A stretch of DNA of 64,000 bases from JADKAV01 sp963818505 (lineage in GTDB: Bacteria > Actinomycetota > Actinomycetes > S36-B12 > UBA10799). The notes beneath the pieces were generated by a model that worked only from the letters and a program-made list of their open reading frames with translations, searched no databases and had not been told where the DNA came from. Below, in pieces: positions 36,171 to 44,484 of the stretch. Location: positions 124,001 through 188,000 of the forward strand of contig CAWFSJ010000001.1 of the NCBI GenBank assembly GCA_963818505.1, written 5' to 3'. The position numbers and the translations under genes were made by a program. How positions within the stretch are numbered: the stretch's first letter is position 1; each line of letters opens with the position of its first letter.

Positions 36171-37532
36171 GTGGGACTGAACCAGTGGATCGAGCGCGTG
36201 CGAGGCAGGATCTCGGCCGCCGGCGCCGACGCCGGCTTCGGCATGATCGAGATGATGGTGTCCCTGGTCATACTCGGGATGGTGTCTGCCGGGTTCGCAT
36301 ATGGGCTGCAACTCACGCTCACAGTTACGCAGGAGGACCGAGCCAGAGTCCAAGCCTCAAACCTCGCGGCTCGTGAGTTGGAGATCGTCCGGAACCAATT
36401 CGGATCCTCCAAGACCGCACCGACGACCATTGGCGCCGACAGCCAGGTCGTGAATCCCAATCCTCTCAATCCTGCGGCGTTGACCGGCGCGCCCCTAGAT
36501 CTTGACGGCCAGGATTTCACGGTCGTTCGCACCGTTGAGTGGCTGCCCGCGGGGACCGGAACGAGCCCGTGCGACGGCGGTTCAGCGGTGACATACCCCT
36601 CGCTGGGTGTCAACGTCGTCGTCTCCTGGAACGACCGGGGAGTCACCAAGGACGTGGAGTCCAACACGGTCCTGACGCCCCCCAAAGGAACGCTTGCCAC
36701 CATCAAAGGGTTCATCGCCGCCAAGGTGCAAGGCGCCGATGGTCAGGGGGTCGCTTCCGTGCCGGTGGACGTGTCGGGCCCGGGGGGTAGCCAGACGCGT
36801 GTGACGGCAGCTGACGGCTGCGCTGTGTTCGCACTAAGCGTTCTGGGCGCCTATACAGTGACTCTCGACGAGCCGGGTTACGTGAGCTTCGACGGCCAGC
36901 CGACGACCTGGAAACCAGCCACAGTCACCAACGGCTCCATTCAACTCGTTCCCTTCAGCTACGACCGGGCCGCGACCCTGGAGATCGAGGACGTCATCAC
37001 CGACGATCCCGGATCCCAGTTCCAGCTGCCCACGGGGTCGCATTCTGTCATCATCTTCAATCCAGGCCTTCCCACCATGGGCCAGATGATCGTCCCGGGC
37101 AATCAGAGCACCGTGACCGGTCTGTGGCCGTTCCCAGATGGATACTCCGTGTGGGCGGGAAGGTGCACGATTAACGATCCCGCCGTGACGGGCGGGACGC
37201 GCGCAGACCCGGTCGCCCCCCATCCCGGTGGCACTGAGGCCGCCCCAGCGCACTGGAAGCCGTTGCGCGTCACGTATCTGGATGAAGACTCGACTCCGGT
37301 CGACGGGGCCCTGGTGCGGGCGACGATAGATGACACCTCGGGCTGCAGCGGTGAGACGACATTCACCCTGGGGACCACCGACTCCGACGGTGTCGTGGAG
37401 TCGGCCCTTCCCTATGGGCAGTGGACCATTGGTTCCTCGGATGCCAGTCCGACGATGGTCGAAGTCTCCGCCGATCCCGTCGTCAGCTACCCCCTTGAGG
37501 TGGCCCTTGAGAAACTCCAGGAGGGACCATGA
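36171..37532 (+). CDS. Minor prepilin (PilV-like) with C-terminal carboxypeptidase-regulatory/CnaB-like domains
   Basis: 453 residues. Class III prepilin signal AG|FGMIEMMVSLVILG, cleavage after G22 and Glu at +5. The first about 170 residues are pilin-like; residues about 180-290 look like a carboxypeptidase regulatory-like or CnaB beta-sandwich (IKGFIAAKVQGADGQGVASVPV, GAYTVTLDEPGYVSF), and a second such region may lie at 350-450. Such an adhesin-like extension suggests a tip or adhesive minor pilin. GTG 36171 was chosen just upstream of the signal; the frame is open further back only because of the pilA frameshift. Overlaps the next gene (ATGA). Confidence 0.78.
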   Translation: MGLNQWIERVRGRISAAGADAGFGMIEMMVSLVILGMVSAGFAYGLQLTLTVTQEDRARVQASNLAARELEIVRNQFGSSKTAPTTIGADSQVVNPNPLNPAALTGAPLDLDGQDFTVVRTVEWLPAGTGTSPCDGGSAVTYPSLGVNVVVSWNDRGVTKDVESNTVLTPPKGTLATIKGFIAAKVQGADGQGVASVPVDVSGPGGSQTRVTAADGCAVFALSVLGAYTVTLDEPGYVSFDGQPTTWKPATVTNGSIQLVPFSYDRAATLEIEDVITDDPGSQFQLPTGSHSVIIFNPGLPTMGQMIVPGNQSTVTGLWPFPDGYSVWAGRCTINDPAVTGGTRADPVAPHPGGTEAAPAHWKPLRVTYLDEDSTPVDGALVRATIDDTSGCSGETTFTLGTTDSDGVVESALPYGQWTIGSSDASPTMVEVSADPVVSYPLEVALEKLQEGP

Positions 37533-38269
37533 AGGCTTTCCTGAAGTGTTGCCGGTCCCAGGATCGGGGGGTGACGTTGGTCGAGATGGTCGTCGTGGTG
37601 GGCATCCTTGGGACCGTCATGGCGATCGTGAGCCAAGGGCTGATGATGGCGCAGAGCACTCTGAGTGAGAACTCCTCACGGCTCGATGGATTGAGTCAGA
37701 CGAACCTGGCGATGGAGGCGATGACGCGTGTGCTGCGCACAGCGATCCTGCCCAGCCAGGTGCAGGCGACCTGCACAGGGTGCAATTCCGCGGCTTTCAT
37801 CGCCGGCGACGACACCAAGGTCGTCTTCTACGCCAACGTGGACAACGATGGGATCCTACCGGCCTCTGGAACGACCAACTACGGCCCGCGCAAGGTGACG
37901 TACGAGCTGAAGAACGGCCAGCTCGAAGAGATGATCCAGAAGCCCAACGTCCACGCGGTGACTGACTTCAACTACCAATACTGCTCGAACCCTGGAACCT
38001 CGGGATGTCCTGCCACCAAGCGCGTCCTGGCACGCGATGTCACGACCATTGACAGTTCGACCGGGCTCGACGGCCCAGTGTTCACTTATTACGACCGCGA
38101 TGGCGGCATGCTGGCCACGCCGCTGGCAGCAAACTCCCTGCGGGCAGTCGACAGCATCGATGTGCTCCTGCGGGTCAAGCCTTCGGACCGGACGAAGCCG
38201 GTCACCGTGGTCGCGCGGGTGACGTTGCCCAATGCCGACTCCCTCATCCAACCCACCCCGACACCGTAG
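37529..38269 (+). CDS. Minor prepilin, PilW/PulJ-like
   Basis: 246 residues. Prepilin signal QDRG|VTLVEMVVVVGILGTV with cleavage after G14 and Glu at +5. The mature part has a Cys pair (TCTGC) near residue 85 and more cysteines (YCSNPGTSGC), fitting a PilW-type pseudopilin that primes fibre assembly. Translation is coupled to the upstream minor pilin; the PilX-like gene follows after 13 bases. Confidence 0.8.
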   Translation: MKAFLKCCRSQDRGVTLVEMVVVVGILGTVMAIVSQGLMMAQSTLSENSSRLDGLSQTNLAMEAMTRVLRTAILPSQVQATCTGCNSAAFIAGDDTKVVFYANVDNDGILPASGTTNYGPRKVTYELKNGQLEEMIQKPNVHAVTDFNYQYCSNPGTSGCPATKRVLARDVTTIDSSTGLDGPVFTYYDRDGGMLATPLAANSLRAVDSIDVLLRVKPSDRTKPVTVVARVTLPNADSLIQPTPTP

Positions 38270-38282
38270 GGAAGTGATCACG

Positions 38283-40391
38283 ATGCGCAAGCAGAAAGTC
38301 GTCGACGATCGCGGCGCGGCCCTCATCATGGTGATGGGAATGATCTCGATCATGACGGTCGTCGTGGCCGCCGCACTGAGTTATGCCGTGAACGTCGCTC
38401 CCCAGGTCCGCCGCGACGAGAGTTGGCAGGCAGCACTCGCCGCCGCACAGGCAGGAGTGGACGACTACCTGGCCAAGCTGAACCGCACGGACGCGTACGC
38501 CCAGACAGTCGATTGCTCGAACGTTGCGCTCAAAGGCCCGAAGGCTGAGGCGAACACGTGCGGATGGAACAGCGGCACGGAGCCCGGCTGGGTCAATGTG
38601 AAGGGTGGGGACGCGACTGCAGGGAAGTTCCACTACGACGTCAACACCGCGAACTTCTGGAAGGACGGCTCGGTGTGGGTGGAGTCGACCGGCAAGGTCC
38701 GCGGGGTGTCCCGGACCATTCAGGTCCGGGTCGGTCGCGGCGGCTCCACGGACTTCCTGTACTACACCGACTTCGAGGACGCTGACCCTCAGAACCTCGT
38801 GGCCTACCCGCCGGGGGGGAGCAATTCACTTGCCGGCGGTGGAGCGAAGTACGACGTGTGCGGAAAGAGCGGACCGACGCTGGCGACCTACTGGTGGCAA
38901 GGTGGCACCCGCGTCAACAGCAGTTACTGCCAGGAGATCCAATTCGCGGGTAACGACGTCCTGGACGGCGACGTTCACTTCAACGACACCCCACTGATGG
39001 GCGGTTCTGGAAGTTCGCGGCCGCGGTTCCTGAAGGGGTTCGAGGTCGCCGACCCCAACTGCACCGAGGCTCTGGGTGCACCGGACAGCAGCGGCATCGG
39101 AAAGGCCGCGGGCAAGGGCAAGTGCTGGCGCAACACCTCAAGTAACACCCCCTACGTGGGCACTGCGGGTGCGCGTCCTGCGCTGCCCCTGTACCTGCCT
39201 GACAACTCCGACAAGTTCGCCACGTACCCCGGTTGCACGTACTACGGCGACACCAGGATTCGATTCAACAGCAACGGCACGATGACCGTCTGGAACACCA
39301 AGAGTGCCGGTCGGACGCTGACGGGCCCTGACTCGCCTGCTGGGCTGAACTGTGGGAATGCGGCGCAATTCATTCCCGCATCGGGGCAGAAGTACCCGGC
39401 TTCCGGTCAGACGATCCCCGTGCCAGACGACATGGTGATCTACGCCCAAGCATCGACCTCGGGGTCGGCGACATGCGTCCCAGGTCAGATCATCAACGGC
39501 ACGGCTTCAGGTAGCACTTCCAACGATCAGATCCCGAGCGGCACTGGCAACACCTTCCAGGGCGTCACTGACATCAGCTACTTCAACCCCAGCTCCAGTT
39601 CATTCACAACCACCAAGAAGTGGAAGCGGGGCAGCAGCACTTGGGCCCTTGACACCAGCTTCTCCCCGAATCCCCAAACCAGCACCGAGGTGCCCAGCGG
39701 CGATACCCATCCGACGACCTTCGACTGCGGGTTGGGCAACATCTACGTTGAGGGAGTCGTGAAAGGCCGCGTGACGATCGCGGCGCAGAACAACGTCATC
39801 GTGACCGGCGACCTGTCCATCAGCAGCACGACGAAGGGCAACTCCGCCATCGGCCCGGACATGGTGGGACTGGTGGCTGCCAACTCCGTGGTCATATACC
39901 ACCCGGTGTCTCGTTCGAGTTCGTCCGCCGAGTCGCTCACCAGCACGGTCAAGAACCCGACCAACCTCGGACGGACCTGCCCGACGACCAGTTCGGGCAC
40001 GTCGCTGGGAGGTAGCGGGGGCAAAGACGGCAACACCGTCACCTGCACATGGACGACGACCAAGACCTTTGGCAGTGCCTACACCGACATCTCGTATCCG
40101 GGTGCAACCATGAGCTCCGGTTCGCGCTGGGTGTACGCGTCGATCCAGACCCTGCAGCGCAGCTTCTGGGTGCAGAACTACAACCAGGGCGCCGACATCG
40201 GGACGCTGTCGGTACGCGGCTCCATCGCCCAGAAATGGCGTGGTGCGGTCGGCACCTCCGGCGGTACCGGGTTCGACAAGGACTACTCCTACGACTCCCG
40301 GCTTCAATTCGCCTCGCCGCCCTACTTCCCGCAGTGGACGAACGCGGCGTGGGGAGCGAAGGTGACCGGTGAGCTCAAGGCCCGGTACTGA
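38283..40391 (+). CDS. Large PilX/GspK-like minor pilin
   Basis: 702 residues, far longer than a usual PilX. The N-terminus DDRGAALIMVMGMISIMTVVVAAALSYA is prepilin-like but has no Glu at +5, as in GspK/PilX. The remainder is Ser, Thr, Gly and Asn-rich, with paired cysteines, and a repetitive beta segment at about 490-530 (NIYVEGVVKGRVTIAAQNNVIVTGDL) reminiscent of bactofilin-like or polymer-forming beta-helices. Probably part of the pilus tip complex; its large domain may act in adhesion. ATG 38283 chosen because the upstream in-frame stretch overlaps the end of the PilW-like gene. Confidence 0.75.
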   Translation: MRKQKVVDDRGAALIMVMGMISIMTVVVAAALSYAVNVAPQVRRDESWQAALAAAQAGVDDYLAKLNRTDAYAQTVDCSNVALKGPKAEANTCGWNSGTEPGWVNVKGGDATAGKFHYDVNTANFWKDGSVWVESTGKVRGVSRTIQVRVGRGGSTDFLYYTDFEDADPQNLVAYPPGGSNSLAGGGAKYDVCGKSGPTLATYWWQGGTRVNSSYCQEIQFAGNDVLDGDVHFNDTPLMGGSGSSRPRFLKGFEVADPNCTEALGAPDSSGIGKAAGKGKCWRNTSSNTPYVGTAGARPALPLYLPDNSDKFATYPGCTYYGDTRIRFNSNGTMTVWNTKSAGRTLTGPDSPAGLNCGNAAQFIPASGQKYPASGQTIPVPDDMVIYAQASTSGSATCVPGQIINGTASGSTSNDQIPSGTGNTFQGVTDISYFNPSSSSFTTTKKWKRGSSTWALDTSFSPNPQTSTEVPSGDTHPTTFDCGLGNIYVEGVVKGRVTIAAQNNVIVTGDLSISSTTKGNSAIGPDMVGLVAANSVVIYHPVSRSSSSAESLTSTVKNPTNLGRTCPTTSSGTSLGGSGGKDGNTVTCTWTTTKTFGSAYTDISYPGATMSSGSRWVYASIQTLQRSFWVQNYNQGADIGTLSVRGSIAQKWRGAVGTSGGTGFDKDYSYDSRLQFASPPYFPQWTNAAWGAKVTGELKARY

Positions 40392-40426
40392 TCCACAGGC
40401 CACGGCGTGAGGGTGGCGTTCGGCAA

Positions 40427-40432
40427 TAGGCT
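40427..40432 (+). promoter_or_regulatory. -10-like element TAGGCT before pilD
   Basis: TAGGCT ends six bases before GTG 40439, again the spacing for a leaderless start. No good ribosome site is seen. Confidence 0.35.
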
Positions 40433-40438
40433 GCATCC

Positions 40439-41206
40439 GTGGTGGTGATCGCGGGGCTGTTCGGGCTACTCATCGGTTCGTTCCTCAACGTGGTGGTGTG
40501 GCGGTTGCCGCGCGCAGAGTCCTTGTCGCATCCGGGCTCGCACTGTCCGGAGTGTGACCACCCCATCAGGGCCTACGACAACCTCCCGGTGGTGTCGTGG
40601 CTGGTCTTGCGCGGCAGGTGTCGGGATTGCGGGACGCAGATCTCTATCCGGTACCCGCTCGTGGAACTTGCCACGGGTCTGTGTTTCGCCGCGACCGCGG
40701 CATGGGTCGGTCTGTCAGTACTCCTGCCGTTCGCGCTCTGGTTCGTCGCGGCGTGTATCGCGATGACGCTCATCGACCTCGAGCACCACAGGCTGCCCAA
40801 CAGTCTGACCGCCTCAACATTCGCGGTCGTGGTTGCCGGCCTTGTTGTGACCGCTTGGGTGGAAGAAGACTGGGGCGACTTCGGCCGGGCTATGGCCGGT
40901 GCGGCGGCATTGACGTTGTTCTACGCACTGCTGGCATTGCTGTACCCCAAGGGGATGGGCTGGGGAGATGTGAAACTGGCGGCGTCGCTGGGCGCCGTAA
41001 TGGCCTGGTACGGCTGGGGCAACCTCGTAGTGGGCGGGTTCGCAGCCTTCGTTCTCGGGGCATTTGTCGGCCTTGCAGGCATCCTGCTCGGACGCGCGGG
41101 GCGCAAGAGCGCCATCCCCTTCGGGCCGTTCATGATCCTGGGCGCTGTGCTCGGCGTCGTTTTCGGCGCCCAGCTCGCAGATTGGTACGCCAACCTCGTC
41201 ATTTAG
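40439..41206 (+). CDS. pilD: Prepilin peptidase/N-methyltransferase PilD
   Basis: 255-residue multi-pass membrane aspartic protease that cleaves prepilin leaders and methylates the new N-terminus. The N-terminal methyltransferase part has the four zinc cysteines C36, C39, C61 and C64 (CPEC, CRDC). Catalytic aspartates are D113 (LIDLEHHRLPN) and D177 (GMGWGDVKL). Several GTG codons are in frame at 40439, 40442 and 40445. M. tuberculosis keeps a prepilin-peptidase-like gene between aroE and aroC (Rv2551c), which suggests this location is old. Confidence 0.93.
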   Translation: MVVIAGLFGLLIGSFLNVVVWRLPRAESLSHPGSHCPECDHPIRAYDNLPVVSWLVLRGRCRDCGTQISIRYPLVELATGLCFAATAAWVGLSVLLPFALWFVAACIAMTLIDLEHHRLPNSLTASTFAVVVAGLVVTAWVEEDWGDFGRAMAGAAALTLFYALLALLYPKGMGWGDVKLAASLGAVMAWYGWGNLVVGGFAAFVLGAFVGLAGILLGRAGRKSAIPFGPFMILGAVLGVVFGAQLADWYANLVI

Positions 41207-41272
41207 CCGTTTCCAGGCTCAACCGATCGGGTGAACTGGCCGATGCCACTGTGACGGATCATGGAGGTCACT

Positions 41273-42316
41273 GTGGCCAGGACGACTTTGGGCATGGAGG
41301 TAGGGTCTTCCGCCGTGCGGCTGGCTGCGGTCTCCCGCTCTCGTTCAGGCCCGGTCCTCGAGCACATCTCGCATGCTGAACTGGCGGAGGGCGCGGTTGT
41401 CGACGGCGATGTAATCGATCGCGACTCCCTGCGTGACAGCGTGCGCCAATTTGTGAAGGCCGCCAAGCCCGGTCGCCGGCAGGTTCGTCTGGGCGTGATG
41501 GGGCAGCGCATGGTCGCCAGGCAGGTGGACCTGCCCTGGGTGCCGCCCAAGGAGTTCAAGAAGGCGCTGCCGCTGCTGGCGGCCGACCTGCTGCCGATGC
41601 CCGTGGATCAGTGCGTGCTCGACTTCATCACCTATGAAGACGTGGTGGACGAGGACGGCTCGCACATGGTGCGTGGTTTGCTCGTGGCCGCCGAGGAGGA
41701 CGGGATCCTGCGTCTGGTGGACGCGGTCGAGGGTGCGGGCCTCCAAGTCGTCTCCGTCACACTGACACCGCTGGCCAGCCTCGGAGCCGTTGCGGACCCC
41801 CTGGCCGCCGGACCGGAGGCGGTCATAGACGTGGGCTACTCCATGACCAGCGTCACCATCCATGAGAAAGGCCAGCCACGATTCGTCCGCATCCTCGGCC
41901 GTGGCGGCAGAGAGACCACCGAATCCCTCGCGGCGAGCCTCGGGATCAGTGATGCCGATGCGGAGCGCTGGAAGTGCGCACTGCCCGCCATGTGGGCGAG
42001 CATGGGTCCATCAGACCAGTCGGCCACCGAGAACGCGGTGCGTTCGGCACTGTCCGAACTCGTCACCGAGATCAGGACCTCCATCGGCTTCTACTCCACA
42101 AGTGAGGGGTCGCGTTTGACGAGGGCGTACTTGGTGGGGGGAGCGGCATCCATGCTCGGGCTAGCGCCGATTCTCGCGTCTGTTTTGCATGCTCCTGTAG
42201 ATGTGTCAGCAGCCCATGGTGTGCGACCTGCGAAGTCCCTATCGCCCGAGGGGTTCGTCGCCGCCTCGAGCCCTGCTTCGGTATCGGCCGTCTCTCTGGC
42301 CCTGGAGACGTCATGA
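41273..42316 (+). CDS. pilM: Type IV pilus assembly protein PilM
   Basis: 347-residue actin-fold protein of the cytoplasmic ring that binds the PilN tail. Visible are the phosphate-1-like segment TTLGMEVGSSAVRLAAV, the second nucleotide-binding strand AVIDVGYSMTSVTIHE, and AYLVGGAASMLGLAPIL near the end. GTG 41273 is preferred to ATG 41261 because GGAGG at 41263-41267 lies five bases before it. Overlaps pilN (ATGA). Confidence 0.9.
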   Translation: MARTTLGMEVGSSAVRLAAVSRSRSGPVLEHISHAELAEGAVVDGDVIDRDSLRDSVRQFVKAAKPGRRQVRLGVMGQRMVARQVDLPWVPPKEFKKALPLLAADLLPMPVDQCVLDFITYEDVVDEDGSHMVRGLLVAAEEDGILRLVDAVEGAGLQVVSVTLTPLASLGAVADPLAAGPEAVIDVGYSMTSVTIHEKGQPRFVRILGRGGRETTESLAASLGISDADAERWKCALPAMWASMGPSDQSATENAVRSALSELVTEIRTSIGFYSTSEGSRLTRAYLVGGAASMLGLAPILASVLHAPVDVSAAHGVRPAKSLSPEGFVAASSPASVSAVSLALETS

Positions 42317-43056
42317 CCACCTACTACAACGATCCCGCGCCGGCCGATCCGCCACCGGCTGAGTCAGAGCCCCTGGTGCACGTGGCGGTGCCTGATGGCT
42401 TGGCCGGACTACTGCCCAAGAAGTCGTTCCCCATCCCGGAACTGATCCCCCCATCGGTGATGAGGCGTCGTGCGGTGGACATGGCGAAGCGCCGCACCGC
42501 GATGGCTGTTGGCATCGTGCTGGTGATGGTTGTTGCCATGTCCGTGTTCGGCCGTATTGAGCTCAAAGCCGCGCAGAGCGAGCTCAGCTCGGTGCAGGTG
42601 AGTCTCGCGGCCGCCGAGGCCGAGAAGGAAAAGTACAAAGACGTGCCCGTGGTCTACGCGGCGGTGGACGCAGCCAGAGCAGAACTGGCCCAGGCTATGG
42701 GTACTGAGGTTCAGGTGGCTCGCCTGATCACGGACTTGAGTTTCACCATCCCGCCGGACGTTTCGCTGACCGGTGTGTCCGTGGTGGTAGGCGGCGAGCA
42801 GGATGCCCCCGCCGCGGGGACCACCGCGCAGCAGCCCGCTACCGTGCTCATCGGGACCGTCGCATTCTCCGGGGAGGCCCGGGCATTCACTGATGTCTCG
42901 GCGTGGATCGACACGCTGCGCAGCCAGCCCGACTACACCAACGTGATCCTGACCGATGTGTCGAAGGATTCCAGCACTGGCATCTACACCTTCTCCAACA
43001 CCGCGGAACTCACTGACCAGGCGCTGTCCGGCCGATTCGTTGAGGAGACCCGATGA
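42313..43056 (+). CDS. pilN: Type IV pilus assembly protein PilN
   Basis: 247 residues. A cytoplasmic Pro-rich head contains FPIPELIPPSVMRRRAVDMAKRR, resembling the PilM-binding INLLP-type tail, then a transmembrane helix (about 62-80), a coiled-coil segment and a ferredoxin-like periplasmic-type domain (ARLITDLSFTIPPDVSLTGVSV). Works with PilO in the alignment complex. Start and stop overlap pilM and pilO. Confidence 0.87.
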   Translation: MTTYYNDPAPADPPPAESEPLVHVAVPDGLAGLLPKKSFPIPELIPPSVMRRRAVDMAKRRTAMAVGIVLVMVVAMSVFGRIELKAAQSELSSVQVSLAAAEAEKEKYKDVPVVYAAVDAARAELAQAMGTEVQVARLITDLSFTIPPDVSLTGVSVVVGGEQDAPAAGTTAQQPATVLIGTVAFSGEARAFTDVSAWIDTLRSQPDYTNVILTDVSKDSSTGIYTFSNTAELTDQALSGRFVEETR

Positions 43057-43754
43057 GAAGCAGCCCGCGTTTCTGGACCATCGGTGGCGTCATCCTGGTC
43101 GTCATCGTCGCGCTGGTCGGATATATGTTCGCGATCCGGCCGGTGTTCCAGAACGTCGCCGCGGTCCGGGTCGAGATCCAACAGACCCAGGAGCAGACCG
43201 ACCGCGTGATGCTGCAGACCCGGCAGCTCGCTCAGCAGGAGAAGGATCTGCAGGAGCAGATTGAGGCGCTGGAGAGGATCCGCGCGAAGATCCCGAAGGA
43301 CGTCAACGTTCCAAAGCTCATGCGGACAATCCAGGCCGAGGCACGTGCTGAGGGGGTCGAACTCGACTCCCTGCAACCGGGACAGATCACGTTGTTCGAG
43401 ATCGTAGAACCCAGCCCTTCGCCGACGACCGCGGACGGGGCGTCACCCAACGCGTCGGCACCTGCGCCAGCCCCGGTGCCGTCTGCCAGCAACCTCGGCC
43501 AGGGGGTGGCCCCCAAGAACATCGGGGTCGCCTACGTGCCGCTCAGCCTCACAGGTCAGGGGACCTACAGTTCGGTGCGCCGCCTGACACAGCGACTGGA
43601 ACAGCAGCAGCGAGCTTTCCTGATCACCACCTTGGACATCACCCGGCAGAGCAGCAACGAGACCGATCTGCCACTGGTGTTCACCATGCAGGCGCGAGTA
43701 TTCGTCCTCAACGGCGACACGGTGAACCTGCCGGCCAGCGTGAAGGGGGAGTGA
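43053..43754 (+). CDS. pilO: Type IV pilus assembly protein PilO
   Basis: 233 residues: one transmembrane helix at about 8-30, a coiled coil (QQTQEQTDRVMLQTRQLAQQ..., to about 100), a Pro/Ala/Ser-rich linker around 125-150, and a ferredoxin-like C-terminal domain (VPLSLTGQGTYSSVRRLTQRLE). Partner of PilN. The linker is unusual in length. Confidence 0.87.
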   Translation: MRSSPRFWTIGGVILVVIVALVGYMFAIRPVFQNVAAVRVEIQQTQEQTDRVMLQTRQLAQQEKDLQEQIEALERIRAKIPKDVNVPKLMRTIQAEARAEGVELDSLQPGQITLFEIVEPSPSPTTADGASPNASAPAPAPVPSASNLGQGVAPKNIGVAYVPLSLTGQGTYSSVRRLTQRLEQQQRAFLITTLDITRQSSNETDLPLVFTMQARVFVLNGDTVNLPASVKGE

Positions 43755-43758
43755 GGTC

Positions 43759-44442
43759 ATGTCCGAGTACCTTCAGGAGAACCGGCGAGCAGTCATCATG
43801 CTTGTTGTGACCTTGTGTGTGGCAGCACTGGTGGGCCTGTACCTGCTTCTGTCCTCGGGCGGAGGGACCGAGTCGGCCGGGGGGTCTGTCGCACACGAAC
43901 CCGCTCCCACCCCGTCGGTCACGGTTGAGGAACTCTCGGCTCCGCAGCAGGCCGTTGTACGATATGGGCACACAGGCACCGGCTCGGACCCCTTCGTAGC
44001 TCTGGAGGGAACCGACGAGCAGGAATCAACGTCCACGAGTTCGCAGAGCTCGTCCACCACCACAACGAGCAGCAATACCTCCTCCTCCTCCTCTTCCTCG
44101 TCCTCCTCCTCGTCGGGTAGCAAGTCGTCGACCGAACAGCCCGTCTACAACCCCCCTGCCGACTCCGGCGGGTCCTCGAACAACACTCCTAACAAGAACC
44201 CGAAACCCAAGGACCCGGAGCCGATCAGCAACGGCGACGGTCCCCAGGTCGTCGTGATCCAGACTGGCGATACCTTCGCAGTCGTGAAGATCAACGGGGA
44301 GCGCACGAAGTTGTACCCCAACGTGGCAGGGCCCAAGGGCGTGACCTACATCGCCCCGCTCACTGGCGGCTGCGGATGGTTCGGGACTCCGGACTCCAAG
44401 GTCCGGGTCAGCGTCTGCCGCGCAGAGGCCCAACGGCTCTGA
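43759..44442 (+). CDS. Single-pass membrane protein with Ser-rich linker at the PilP position
   Basis: 227 residues. TM helix at about 11-31, a region with SDPFVAL resembling the RDPF motif found in some PilP/GspC-type proteins, a Ser/Thr linker at 89-125 including twelve consecutive Ser (108-119), then a small C-terminal domain (QVVVIQTGDTFAVVKINGERTKLYPNVAGPKG... with two Cys). It directly follows pilO after four bases. An analogue of PilP linking the alignment complex to the envelope is plausible by position and layout, but sequence similarity is not demonstrated. Confidence 0.7.
   Translation: MSEYLQENRRAVIMLVVTLCVAALVGLYLLLSSGGGTESAGGSVAHEPAPTPSVTVEELSAPQQAVVRYGHTGTGSDPFVALEGTDEQESTSTSSQSSSTTTTSSNTSSSSSSSSSSSSGSKSSTEQPVYNPPADSGGSSNNTPNKNPKPKDPEPISNGDGPQVVVIQTGDTFAVVKINGERTKLYPNVAGPKGVTYIAPLTGGCGWFGTPDSKVRVSVCRAEAQRL
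44080..44115 (+). repeat. TCC/TCG serine-codon microsatellite
   Basis: Twelve consecutive Ser codons, mostly TCC, inside the linker of the PilP-position protein. Slippage would alter linker length without shifting the frame. Confidence 0.85.
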
Positions 44443-44484
44443 CTGGTCGGCCGTCCGGGGGGCGGCGCATGACAACATGGGGGA

